A stretch of 15,365 nucleotides of DNA from the NCBI GenBank assembly GCA_964395765.1, contig CAYNCU010000094.1, forward strand, positions 1-15,365. Reading direction: 5' to 3'. Under the pieces are notes generated by a model, which worked only from the letters and a program-made list of their open reading frames with translations, was not told where the DNA came from and did not search any database. Each line of letters starts with the position of its first letter. Positions within the stretch are counted from its first letter, which is position 1. This DNA is from DATDPY01 sp964395765 (GTDB taxonomy: Bacteria; Bacteroidota; Bacteroidia; Cytophagales; Cyclobacteriaceae). Below are positions 7,710 through 14,220 of the stretch, piece after piece. The position numbers were made by a program, and so were the translations under genes.

Positions 7710-8645
7710 CTATAAAAAATTATCTGCTTCCTTGTAAGCGGCGATCAGTCTTTCTTCACCTTCCTTACCGGTTAGCGAGATACCATGTTCCATCCCCAAT
7801 ATTCCGGAATATCCTTTTTTATAAATGTGCCGGAATATGTTTTTATAATTGATCTCGCCCGTAGAAGGTTCATTTCTTCCCGGGTTATCACCAATCTGGA
7901 AATAACCGATCTCTTCCCAGGCTTTGTCAATATGAACGATCAGATCACCTTCATTGCGTTGCATGTGATAGATATCATACAACATTTTACAGGAAGGACT
8001 GTTTACCGCTTTGCAGATCATATAGCCTTGCTGGGAAGTTCTCAAAAACAGGTCAGGGTTATCGCTCAGGGATTCCAGGACCATCACCAAACCATGAGGT
8101 TCAAAGATTCCTGCACCGGCTTTCAGCACTTCGATCACATTGGCGGTCTGGTAACCAATTTCTTTTTCGCGGTCGAAATAGCCCGGTACTACGGTCATCC
8201 ATTTTGCATTGCAGCGTTTAGCACTTTCTACTGCGGATTGGCAGGTCTTGAGGAAATTATCCCTGAATTCCTGTTTTCCGGTCGCCAGGGAAACTTTCCA
8301 GTTGTCGCCGCCGTCAACCACGAAGACGCCCATCTTCATTCCAAGACCGGCGAGCTTATTGCCGATCTTTTCCTGTATGGCGGCAGGCCGTGAAAGCATA
8401 TTATTATCTTCAAAGGCGGTGAAGCCGGTATCCGCCATAAAACGGATCTGGTCAAGGATATCCTTGCCGGCGTGGTTGACAAACATACCGTCATGGGGGG
8501 CATAATTCAGGTTAAATCCGGGACCGGGTGTGTTTTTCCTTTTGTTTACCATTGGACCCCGGGATACGACCTTTCCTAAAACAGGACCGGATAAAACCGT
8601 AGCGCCTGTAATTAGACTGTTCCGGATAAAATTTCTTCTTTTCAT
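7710..8645 (-). CDS. Exported TIM-barrel protein, hydroxypyruvate isomerase-like
   Basis: A 311-residue protein that starts at ATG 8645 with M-K-R-R-N-F-I-R-N-S, a twin-arginine (Tat) type signal followed by a hydrophobic stretch. A longer frame reaching ATG 8690 would add 15 residues in front of the Tat motif and overlaps the promoter, so it was not chosen. The body is a xylose-isomerase-like TIM barrel close to hydroxypyruvate isomerase (COG3622). Its likely metal and catalytic ligands are E191 (V-L-E-S-L), D224 and H227 (Y-D-I-Y-H-M-Q), Q250 and R257 (Q-I-G-D-N-P-G-R-N-E-P), and E286 (G-M-E-H-G). Such enzymes interconvert hydroxypyruvate and tartronate semialdehyde or epimerise sugars. Export of a folded isomerase suggests a periplasmic sugar-related role, as in many Bacteroidota and Planctomycetota paralogues. 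It is divergent from apbE. The exact reaction is unknown. Confidence 0.88.
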   Translation of the reverse strand: MKRRNFIRNSLITGATVLSGPVLGKVVSRGPMVNKRKNTPGPGFNLNYAPHDGMFVNHAGKDILDQIRFMADTGFTAFEDNNMLSRPAAIQEKIGNKLAGLGMKMGVFVVDGGDNWKVSLATGKQEFRDNFLKTCQSAVESAKRCNAKWMTVVPGYFDREKEIGYQTANVIEVLKAGAGIFEPHGLVMVLESLSDNPDLFLRTSQQGYMICKAVNSPSCKMLYDIYHMQRNEGDLIVHIDKAWEEIGYFQIGDNPGRNEPSTGEINYKNIFRHIYKKGYSGILGMEHGISLTGKEGEERLIAAYKEADNFL

Positions 8646-8687
8646 TTTAAAAAATATTGAGTTAAAAAAATCTTCGATTATAATTAT

Positions 8688-8717
8688 CAAATTTACCTTA
8701 TTCTCCGAATGGCTAAA
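8688..8717 (-). promoter_or_regulatory. Bacteroidota-type promoter of the TIM-barrel gene
   Basis: On the minus strand a perfect -7 box TAAATTTG (8688-8695, consensus TAnnTTTG) lies 42 bp before ATG 8645. A TTTA at 8714-8717, 18 bp further upstream, is a 3-of-4 match to the TTTG -33 box. The position also argues for the 8645 start, because 8690 would put the start codon within the -7 box. The 109-bp divergent space also must hold the apbE promoter, for which I see no good match. Confidence 0.5.
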
Positions 8718-8754
8718 TCATGAAGTTATTAATTTTAATTACAAATTGATTTTG

Positions 8755-9756
8755 ATGTACAAATTAAGGTATATAATTTTTAGCCTTATCCTGCTGTATA
8801 ACCCCGCTTCCGCTCAGAATCAAAATAAGCTAAAAAGATATGAATTCTCTCATGGCCAGATGGGGACCCTATTTAACATTATTTGTTATTCTGACAATGA
8901 CAGCCTGGTAAGGGAGAATATAACGCGGGCCTTCCTGATGATCGATTCACTGAACCAGGTTTTCAGCGATTATCTTCCGGAAAGCGAGCTGAATGAACTT
9001 AGTAATTCCTCGGGAACCGGTAAATATATAGCTGTAAGTGAGCCTTTGTTTGACGTAATCCGGCAAAGCCTGTACTGGTCAAAGGTAACTCATGGCATTT
9101 TCGACATCACCGTAGGTCCTTATACGCAATTATGGCGGCATGCGGTCCGGCAGGAAAAATTACCGGATTCTCTTCGCCTGAAAAAAGCTTCCCAAAGCGT
9201 AGGCTACCGGTATATTAAACTTAATATGAAGGACAAGAAAGTATTATTGGTAAAAAAAGACATGCAACTGGACCTCGGAGGCATCGCCAAGGGATATACT
9301 GTTGACAAAGTTTATCAACTCATGGAAAAAGCAGGGATTCCTATTTGCCTTGTAGATGGCGGAGGGGATATTTATGCAGGGATGTCACCGCCGGATGAAG
9401 AGGGTTGGAAAGTGTCCTTTCAGGATCTTGAAAAGGAGAAAAAATATATTTCTCTTTCTCAAAAGAGTATTGCTACCTCCGGTGATCTGTATCGCTATTT
9501 TGAGTATGGAGGGGTACGGTATTCCCATATCATTGACCCTTCCACGGGCCTGGGGATAACCACCCGAAGAAGCGTATCGGTAATTGCCGGTAATGCGACC
9601 ACAGCCGATGCCCTGGCCACTTACCTGAGTGTTGCCGGGCCAAAACAGGGATTTAAAACTTTAAAAAAACTGAAAGGGGTGGAGGCCCTGATTCTGCAAC
9701 AAGAGGGAGAAGAGACGAACCATTTTAGTTATAATAATTTTAATAGTTATAAATGA
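8755..9756 (+). CDS. apbE: FAD:protein FMN transferase (ApbE family)
   Basis: A 333-residue extracytoplasmic enzyme that transfers FMN from FAD onto a threonine or serine of a target flavoprotein. The start is ATG 8755, which opens a signal peptide (hydrophobic 6-16, cleavage near A20-Q21); there is no lipobox cysteine, unlike many lipoprotein ApbEs. The open frame extends upstream to 8530 but that part overlaps the divergent gene and is not credible. Family motifs: M-G-T near 37, T-H-G-I-F-D-I-T-V-G-P at 112-122, L-D-L-G-G-I-A-K-G-Y at 172-181, V-D-G-G-G-D at 200-205, S-H-I-I-D-P-x-T-G at 257-265, and the Mg2+-binding T-A-D-A-L-A-T at 283-289. The last dozen residues (N, Y, F, S rich) come from very AT-rich DNA with a 9-bp direct repeat (9726-9734 and 9744-9752). 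No Rnf, Nqr or other flavinylation target gene is near. Confidence 0.95.
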   Translation: MYKLRYIIFSLILLYNPASAQNQNKLKRYEFSHGQMGTLFNIICYSDNDSLVRENITRAFLMIDSLNQVFSDYLPESELNELSNSSGTGKYIAVSEPLFDVIRQSLYWSKVTHGIFDITVGPYTQLWRHAVRQEKLPDSLRLKKASQSVGYRYIKLNMKDKKVLLVKKDMQLDLGGIAKGYTVDKVYQLMEKAGIPICLVDGGGDIYAGMSPPDEEGWKVSFQDLEKEKKYISLSQKSIATSGDLYRYFEYGGVRYSHIIDPSTGLGITTRRSVSVIAGNATTADALATYLSVAGPKQGFKTLKKLKGVEALILQQEGEETNHFSYNNFNSYK

Positions 9757-9766
9757 TTCGCAAATT

Positions 9767-9813
9767 ATTTTATAATGCTCTGCTTGAAAAACTTTTTGCA
9801 AAAATTATAAAAT
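9767..9813. terminator. Possible bidirectional terminator between apbE and the Gfo/Idh gene
   Basis: Perfect 10-bp AT-only inverted arms (ATTTTATAAT at 9767-9776 and ATTATAAAAT at 9804-9813) enclose an inner weaker stem around 9783-9800. It sits in the 100-bp gap between two convergent genes, where a shared terminator is expected. The absence of GC pairs in the outer stem makes it thermodynamically weak. Confidence 0.35.
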
Positions 9814-9856
9814 TAAAAATGAAAGATATTCGATATTTTATATGCTTTCGTCCGGA

Positions 9857-11167
9857 TCATATCACTTTCGTTACCCCCGGAGTGGCAATCGCATAGAACC
9901 CTTCATCATCCGGCATTACCGGCGGCTGGGCATCCCATGAATCAACGCCGGGATTTATGATCACATTGGAATTAAGTGCATCCTCCCAGCTCAATTCAAG
10001 CCCGGAATAGGTGGCCATTCTTCCCATGATCGCTGTCATCGTACTCTTAGCTCCATATTCGAGGTTATTGATCACACCGCCTTTTTCGATGGAAGCGAAT
10101 AATTCATCATGTTCCACCTGGTAGGGGTTGGGGTCATCCTGGTCGCGGTGTTTCCAGAGAATATTACCCTTGAGATCGTAAATGGTTCCGGAGCTGTCGG
10201 CCCGTCCTTTCGTGCCTGTAAAATATTCGGCAACCCTTTCCATGCATCCCGGAATATGCCTGCACTGGCTGTTCATTACCGAACCGTCAGCATAGGTGAA
10301 TTCCACGTAGTGATGGTCATAGATCTCACCGTATTGCTTACCGGTCCTTACCTGGCGGCCGCCCATGCCCTGGGCCTTTACAGGATAAGATCCTTTGAAC
10401 CAGTTGAAGACATCGAGATTATGAATATGCTGTTCCACAATATGATCGCCGCACAGCCAGTTGAAATAATACCAGTTACGCATCTGGTAAACCAGTTCGG
10501 ACATATCCGGTTCACGATCCTTTACCCATACGCCGCTGCCATTCCAGTAAACCTGACCGCTGGTGATGTCCCCGATCATGCCCTCCTGAATCCGTTTATA
10601 TAATTCCCTGTATACAAGCTGATAATGCCGTTGCAAACCGACTACAATATTCAGTTTTTTATTCTTCGATGTTTCAACCAGGGCAAGCAATCTCCTGACC
10701 CCGGCCGCATCGGTGGCCATGGGCTTTTCGGTAAATATATGTTTGTTACTGTTTACCGCATATTCAAGATGAAAAGGTCTGAAGCCGGGAGGCGTGGCCA
10801 GGATAACCACATCACATTCATTGATCGCCTTTTTATAGGCATCAAAACCGGTAAATTTTCTTTTATCCGGTACATCAACTTTGTCTTTGGCAACCGGGTC
10901 CTGCAGAATATTGTCATAGCTGGAATCCAGGCGATCCCTGAAAGCATCCGCCATGGCAACCAGTTTTACATTCTGTTGAACATTTAAAGCCTGTACGGCT
11001 GCGCCTGTTCCTCTTCCCCCGCAACCCACAAGGGCAATTTTAATAGGAGTACCTGCATATGTTTTTGCCCGAACCGAAAAAGGGATCGAACCAAGTGCTA
11101 AGGAACCTGCAATCGCAGCAGATCCTTTCATGAATTCCCTGCGGGATAAATTTGAAGGCTTTTTCAT
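9857..11167 (-). CDS. Tat-exported Gfo/Idh/MocA family oxidoreductase
   Basis: A 436-residue protein with a clear twin-arginine signal, S-R-R-E-F-M-K-G at 8-15, followed by a weakly hydrophobic A/G/L stretch and an R-A-K region near 33-35. The Rossmann nucleotide loop V-G-C-G-G-R-G is at 47-53, and the signature E-K-P is at 147-149 (F-T-E-K-P-M-A), as in glucose-fructose oxidoreductase and inositol dehydrogenase. The second domain holds G-D-H-I-V-E-Q-H-I-H-N-L-D at 240-252, with candidate catalytic histidines at 247 and 249. The Tat route would carry the folded, NAD(P)-loaded enzyme into the periplasm, as for glucose-fructose oxidoreductase. Substrate is probably a sugar or polyol, not determinable here. 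It is 53 bp behind the SUMF1 gene and likely co-transcribed. ATG 11167 is firm because the Tat motif begins 8 residues later. Confidence 0.93.
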   Translation of the reverse strand: MKKPSNLSRREFMKGSAAIAGSLALGSIPFSVRAKTYAGTPIKIALVGCGGRGTGAAVQALNVQQNVKLVAMADAFRDRLDSSYDNILQDPVAKDKVDVPDKRKFTGFDAYKKAINECDVVILATPPGFRPFHLEYAVNSNKHIFTEKPMATDAAGVRRLLALVETSKNKKLNIVVGLQRHYQLVYRELYKRIQEGMIGDITSGQVYWNGSGVWVKDREPDMSELVYQMRNWYYFNWLCGDHIVEQHIHNLDVFNWFKGSYPVKAQGMGGRQVRTGKQYGEIYDHHYVEFTYADGSVMNSQCRHIPGCMERVAEYFTGTKGRADSSGTIYDLKGNILWKHRDQDDPNPYQVEHDELFASIEKGGVINNLEYGAKSTMTAIMGRMATYSGLELSWEDALNSNVIINPGVDSWDAQPPVMPDDEGFYAIATPGVTKVI

Positions 11168-11179
11168 AATAGTACTATT
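11168..11179. promoter_or_regulatory. Perfect 12-bp palindrome abutting the Gfo/Idh start codon
   Basis: AATAGTACTATT is its own reverse complement and ends exactly at the base before ATG 11167. It could be an operator or a stem that hides the start, but a 12-bp palindrome made mostly of A and T can also arise by chance. Confidence 0.25.
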
Positions 11180-11220
11180 TATATTAAAAAATTATATGGT
11201 CGTAAAAATCAAAAAATTAC

Positions 11221-12225
11221 CTACTCATCCAGGTTGATAGCCCAGAAGTGCCTTATTTCTTCCGGCGTCGGTTCCTTGAAAGGCCTTACAATCCTGAAAC
11301 CTACAAAGGGTGAATCTGTATTCCACCAGAAACTCTTGGGGATCTGCGGGTCCCTTTTCTTCCATAATTTAGGGTTCGAAGGGATCCTTGAGGCACATCT
11401 CAACCTATCGGGGTCATCATCATAGCTTCCACCTTTTACCGTTCTGGGATCGAGTTGTGTTGGCTGCGACCATGGGTTCATGACAGGATCGCCCTTCATT
11501 TTTTTGTAATAATCAGGATAATACTGGTCCAGGGTCCATTCGGCAACATTGCCCATCATATCATACAAACCCCAGGCATTCGGTTTCTTTTCGCCGACCT
11601 TGTGATAGGAATATTTGCTGTCGTCATAATACCAGGCGTAGTCGGATAATTCCTTAACATCATCACCGAAGGAATATGCCTCCGGGGATCCGGCACGACA
11701 GGCATATTCCCATTCAGCTTCAGTCGGCAACCTGTAAAAATGCCCTGTTTCAATAGTAAGCCATTTACAAAATTCAAGGGCTGCAAACTGGGTCATGCTA
11801 CCCGCGGGGTATCCGTATTTACCCATTCCGAAAGAAGGATCTTCATAAGGCGGGCTGGGCCGGGAGACCGCATCCGCTTCCCGGTTACGGGCAATATCTT
11901 CATCTGCTTTCAGCATGGAGCTGTCAATGCTTTTTTTATCCATGAAAAGTTCGTACAGATCCCATGTCACTTCATATTTCATCATCCAGAATCCGTCGAC
12001 TTCAACCTCTCGTTGCGGTCCCTCATCCGTACTGTCCCTCCCGGCTTCTGTGACCGGGCTGCCTATTTTAAATTCACCGGCATGAACAGGAACCATCACA
12101 AAGCTTTTACCGGTGCCGCGAATGCTGTCGGTATAGTTTTGCGGAACAGGAGCATTATTATCCTGACCCAAAGCCAGCACGCTGAATGAAAAAAGAAAAA
12201 ATATCAATCCGACAATACGTACCAT
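11221..12225 (-). CDS. SUMF1 / FGE-sulfatase-domain protein lacking the FGE cysteines
   Basis: A 334-residue exported protein: signal peptide (hydrophobic 4-19, cleavage near G20-Q21), then the formylglycine-generating-enzyme fold from about 40 to 318. Fold landmarks are F-V-M-V-P-V-H-A-G-E-F at 42-52, Y-R-L-P-T-E-A-E-W-E-Y-A at 164-175, W-G-L-Y-D-M-M-G-N-V-A-E-W at 218-230, and G-G-S-Y at 265-268. True FGEs carry two catalytic cysteines shortly after G-G-S-Y; here the corresponding positions are D-D-D-P-D-R-L, and the only nearby cysteine is C277. The protein is therefore unlikely to oxidise sulfatase cysteines and belongs to the broad non-catalytic SUMF1 group (binding or structural roles, or another chemistry). 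It is 12 bp behind YceI and 53 bp before the Gfo/Idh gene, probably in one operon. No sulfatase gene is in the window. Confidence 0.9.
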   Translation of the reverse strand: MVRIVGLIFFLFSFSVLALGQDNNAPVPQNYTDSIRGTGKSFVMVPVHAGEFKIGSPVTEAGRDSTDEGPQREVEVDGFWMMKYEVTWDLYELFMDKKSIDSSMLKADEDIARNREADAVSRPSPPYEDPSFGMGKYGYPAGSMTQFAALEFCKWLTIETGHFYRLPTEAEWEYACRAGSPEAYSFGDDVKELSDYAWYYDDSKYSYHKVGEKKPNAWGLYDMMGNVAEWTLDQYYPDYYKKMKGDPVMNPWSQPTQLDPRTVKGGSYDDDPDRLRCASRIPSNPKLWKKRDPQIPKSFWWNTDSPFVGFRIVRPFKEPTPEEIRHFWAINLDE

Positions 12226-12237
12226 ATTAAAAATATT

Positions 12238-12843
12238 TTATTTCATTGTTTCCACCAAAAAATTAAAGGCCAGCGTCACCTTATCGCCGGTAACAATCTG
12301 GCCGAACATTGCCGTAGGAGGTGTGATATTATAATCGCTCATTTTTAATGAATAATCTCCATCAAAGTGAAAAGAATTGCCAGGCAATTTTTGCCCGCTA
12401 AGTTCGAGAGTCACATCACGAGTATTTCCGGCTATCGTAAGATTACCTGAAATATTTATCGTGAATTTATTGGCGGCCGGATCGGTTACCGCAGTAATCT
12501 TATCATCTTTGAGGACAAACAGGATTTTTGGATAATCATCGGATCTCAAAGCCTCGTAGGTTTTATTATCCATGACCTGACCATGCGGACTAATAATACT
12601 CTTCACGGGTACCCTGAGCTGAAGTGACTCGATAAGTTTCCCCGAAGCAGTAATATTTTTATTTTCCACCATCTTATTGAAAATCATATCGGCCTCCAGC
12701 GTATCCACCTTACTGGTCCAGTCATGAATGGTAGAAGTACCCGTGATGGACATGGTACTTTCAGGATTCAATTGATATTTAACCTGGGCACGGGCAGAAA
12801 ATATTGAGACGGTAAATGCAATTAAAAATAATGCCTTTCTCAT
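12238..12843 (-). CDS. YceI family periplasmic lipid-binding-like protein
   Basis: A 201-residue protein of normal YceI length. ATG 12843 was chosen because it gives a clean signal peptide (M-R-K then hydrophobic 4-14, cleavage A-R-A-Q at 17-20) and leaves the -7 promoter box 41 bp upstream; a frame start at 12873 would place ten extra residues before it. The mature part has the YceI pattern: S-T-M-S-I-T-G-T-S-T-I-H-D-W at 29-42 (strand beginning the lipocalin-like barrel), a Y-P-K-I-L-F strand near 104-109, G-N-L-T-I-A-G-N-T-R-D-V near 133-144 and the final strand L-A-F-N-F at 191-195. YceI proteins bind polyisoprenoid or similar amphiphilic molecules in the periplasm. It leads the likely YceI-SUMF1-Gfo/Idh operon. 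Ligand unknown. Confidence 0.93.
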   Translation of the reverse strand: MRKALFLIAFTVSIFSARAQVKYQLNPESTMSITGTSTIHDWTSKVDTLEADMIFNKMVENKNITASGKLIESLQLRVPVKSIISPHGQVMDNKTYEALRSDDYPKILFVLKDDKITAVTDPAANKFTINISGNLTIAGNTRDVTLELSGQKLPGNSFHFDGDYSLKMSDYNITPPTAMFGQIVTGDKVTLAFNFLVETMK

Positions 12844-12883
12844 TATTGCTAAAGTTTGAAAAATAAAGAACAAAATTCACGGC

Positions 12884-12891
12884 CAAAGATA
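12884..12891 (-). promoter_or_regulatory. Bacteroidota -7 promoter element of the YceI operon
   Basis: On the minus strand TATCTTTG matches the Bacteroidota -7 consensus TAnnTTTG exactly, 41 bp before ATG 12843. No strong TTTG -33 box lies at the usual 19-21 bp distance. The same 41-42 bp distance is seen for the TIM-barrel promoter. Confidence 0.5.
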
Positions 12892-12947
12892 AAGGAATAT
12901 CAAAATAATCGCCATTTAAAGTCTAAAATTGGAGACCTGAGGTAATT

Positions 12948-13178
12948 TTAGTGCGAATTCCGGCCTTTCCTTCCGGATGTGCTTTTCTTTCTCGAAAAAA
13001 GCCTGAATAGTATCGTAATTCCATAAAGACCGGCCCCCGCTAATGTTATATTTTCCCAGTCCTTGTACCACTGATCAAAAAGAATGCCTTTCGCAATTAC
13101 AAAAATCAGGATGCATACCAGAGAGATACCCAGGAAAAACAGCTCATTAAAAAACATATTTTTAATCCTTGAAAACAT
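12948..13178 (-). CDS. Small two-helix membrane protein, unknown function
   Basis: A 76-residue frame from ATG 13178 to TAA 12948. It has a first hydrophobic helix at about residues 13-32 (F-F-L-G-I-S-L-V-C-I-L-I-F-V-I-A-K), an amphipathic or polar loop with W-Y-K-D-W, a second helix at about 44-58 (I-T-L-A-G-A-G-L-Y-G-I-T-I-L-F), and a strongly basic tail (R-K-K-S-T-S-G-R-K-G-R). This layout, with few disfavoured residues in helices and positive charges at the presumed cytoplasmic ends, supports a real inner-membrane protein. An alternative ATG at residue 8 would keep both helices. No homologous family is recognised. It is 104 bp upstream of the YceI start, with its own promoter between, so co-transcription is uncertain. 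Confidence 0.65.
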   Translation of the reverse strand: MFSRIKNMFFNELFFLGISLVCILIFVIAKGILFDQWYKDWENITLAGAGLYGITILFRLFSRKKSTSGRKGRNSH

Positions 13179-13205
13179 AGTCCTTACTTAATAATTTATC
13201 TGTTA

Positions 13206-13224
13206 TTTCATGGAATTCATGAAA
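13206..13224. promoter_or_regulatory. Inverted repeat TTTCATG-N5-CATGAAA
   Basis: Perfect 7-bp arms with a five-base centre, 28 bp upstream of the small membrane protein start; extended arms match at 10 of 12 positions. A minus-strand TAGTATTG (13225-13232, one base off the -7 consensus) lies directly beside it, so it could be an operator near the transcription start of that gene. Confidence 0.35.
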
Positions 13225-13258
13225 CAATACTAATCTAAATATGACAGATAATTTAGTT

Positions 13259-13332
13259 ATTTGATGATTTGATGAACACAGTGATGAGTGAACAGCGACC
13301 AGTGAACCAATGAACCAATGAACCAATAAACA
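13259..13332. repeat. Degenerate octamer tandem repeat tract
   Basis: Two exact ATTTGATG units (13259-13274), a looser middle including AGTGAACA (13287-13294), then AGTGAACC, AATGAACC, AATGAACC and AATAAACA in perfect 8-bp register (13301-13332). Eight-base periodicity rules out in-frame coding meaning. It looks like slippage-derived intergenic DNA. Confidence 0.75.
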
Positions 13333-13346
13333 AGTCTTCTATACAC

Positions 13347-13367
13347 CTATGGCTTGCAAAGCCAGAG
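13347..13367. other. Imperfect hairpin between the octamer tracts
   Basis: CTATGGCTT and AAGCCAGAG pair at eight of nine positions (A-G mismatch at the third) around a three-base loop. There is no T run on either side, so a terminator is not supported. Confidence 0.35.
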
Positions 13368-13414
13368 AACCAGCAATCTCCCTGTTTGGCCTAGTTTCCC
13401 TATTTCCATGTCTA

Positions 13415-13438
13415 CCCATTGACTCATTGACCCAAATA
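13415..13438. repeat. Second octamer tract, inverted relative to the first
   Basis: CCCATTGA, CTCATTGA and CCCAAATA follow each other in 8-bp register. Read on the other strand the units are TCAATGAG and TCAATGGG, sharing the CAATG core with the plus-strand CAATGAAC units of 13301-13332; the two tracts therefore face each other about 80 bp apart. Confidence 0.55.
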
Positions 13439-13440
13439 TG

Positions 13441-13464
13441 TTACATTACAGCAACCTTACATTA
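13441..13464. repeat. Octamer TTACATTA repeated after an 8-bp spacer
   Basis: TTACATTA at 13441-13448 and 13457-13464, separated by exactly eight bases, so the spacing again is a multiple of eight. It could be a direct-repeat binding site upstream of the phosphate-transport promoter, or more of the same octamer-type repeat DNA. Confidence 0.45.
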
Positions 13465-13495
13465 ATATTATATAATTAAATAATTTTTTTCCCGA

Positions 13496-13526
13496 TTGTG
13501 ATTCATTGAATGCAGATTTACTTTAG
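13496..13526 (+). promoter_or_regulatory. Probable promoter of the DUF47-pit operon
   Basis: TTG at 13496-13498 (-33-like), a 20-bp spacer, then TACTTTAG at 13519-13526, which matches TAnnTTTG at seven of eight positions. The DUF47 start codon follows 39 bp later. Spacing fits Bacteroidota promoters. Confidence 0.4.
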
Positions 13527-13565
13527 TTTTGGTTCGGGCGAAAAGATTAATGTAATTTCTAAAAT

Positions 13566-14213
13566 ATGGGGATAAATCAATTTTTTCAGTTTCTTGTACC
13601 TAAAGACAAAAAGTTCCCGGTATTATTTAAAAAGGCTGCCGCCAATCTTAAAGAAGCAGCCGTTTTGTTGAATAATTTGATCAAAAATTACGATGAAATC
13701 AATATTGATGATCTGGTCAAGAAAATTTATGATAAGGAGCTGGAAGGGGACAAGATCACCCGTAATATTTACGACGAGATCAATAAAACCTTTATAACCC
13801 CTTTTGACCGGGAGGATATTCACCGGCTGGCAAAAAATATCGATGGTCTTGTTGATTTAATTAACCGGGTTAGCGGGGATATAAGCCTTTACAAGCCGAA
13901 ATCTTTATTGAATGCGTTTAATGATTTTGGAGAAATTATTAACCTATGTGCGATCGAGATCAATGATGCCATGCAGTATGTAAGCGATTTAAATAACTTC
14001 GATCATTTAATATCTGCCTGCACCAAGATCAGCGAGTTAGAGAGCAAGGCGGATGAAATCTACCATAAAGCAATACAGACCTTGTTTAAAAAGGAAAAGG
14101 ATCCTATTGAATTGATCAAATTGAAAGACATATTAATCAGCCTTGAAAGGGCAGTGGACCGGGCTGAAAGGGTGGCTGATATTCTCAAGGTGGTTATTGT
14201 GAAAATGCTTTAA
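13566..14213 (+). CDS. DUF47 / PhoU-like accessory protein of the Pit phosphate transporter
   Basis: A 215-residue all-helical cytosolic protein of the DUF47 family (PhoU-like, Pit accessory protein). Visible landmarks are the acidic helix K-E-L-E-G-D-K-I-T-R at 57-66, the family signature F-I-T-P-F-D-R-E-D-I at 76-85 followed by N-I-D-G-L-V-D, the second acidic helix E-S-K-A-D-E-I at 158-165, and L-E-R-A-V-D-R-A-E-R-V-A-D at 193-205. Acidic residues of both halves probably bind metal, as in PhoU. It is seven bases upstream of pit on the same strand, and this gene pair is conserved in many bacteria, where DUF47 is thought to regulate or assist phosphate uptake by Pit. ATG 13566 starts the typical M-G-I-N-Q-F-F N-terminus. 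Regulatory detail is inferred from family knowledge. Confidence 0.95.
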   Translation: MGINQFFQFLVPKDKKFPVLFKKAAANLKEAAVLLNNLIKNYDEINIDDLVKKIYDKELEGDKITRNIYDEINKTFITPFDREDIHRLAKNIDGLVDLINRVSGDISLYKPKSLLNAFNDFGEIINLCAIEINDAMQYVSDLNNFDHLISACTKISELESKADEIYHKAIQTLFKKEKDPIELIKLKDILISLERAVDRAERVADILKVVIVKML

Positions 14214-14220
14214 ATATCCG

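Larger units (their letters stand above)
13179..13565. other. Gene-free 387-bp spacer with repeats and hairpins
   Basis: No credible reading frame. From left to right it holds an inverted repeat at 13206-13224, a degenerate octamer tract at 13259-13332, an imperfect hairpin at 13347-13367, a second octamer tract in the opposite sense at 13415-13438, a paired octamer at 13441-13464, and the likely promoter of the DUF47-pit operon at 13496-13526. It separates divergent genes, so promoters for both directions belong here. Confidence 0.8.

Noticed and set aside
8598..8618. T-G-A-T sequence in the TIM-barrel signal region, resembling an ApbE flavinylation motif
   Set aside because: It lacks the aspartate three residues before the threonine and lies within the Tat signal peptide, which would be removed.
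8530..8754. Upstream extension of the apbE frame (75 extra residues)
   Set aside because: It overlaps the N-terminal coding part of the divergent TIM-barrel gene and its promoter, and the natural signal peptide begins at ATG 8755.
11221..12225. Functional formylglycine-generating enzyme
   Set aside because: Both catalytic cysteine positions are replaced and no sulfatase is encoded nearby.
13259..13464. CRISPR array or plasmid iterons
   Set aside because: Units are 8 bp, degenerate and contiguous, without spacers, Cas genes, a replication gene or any DnaA-box cluster.
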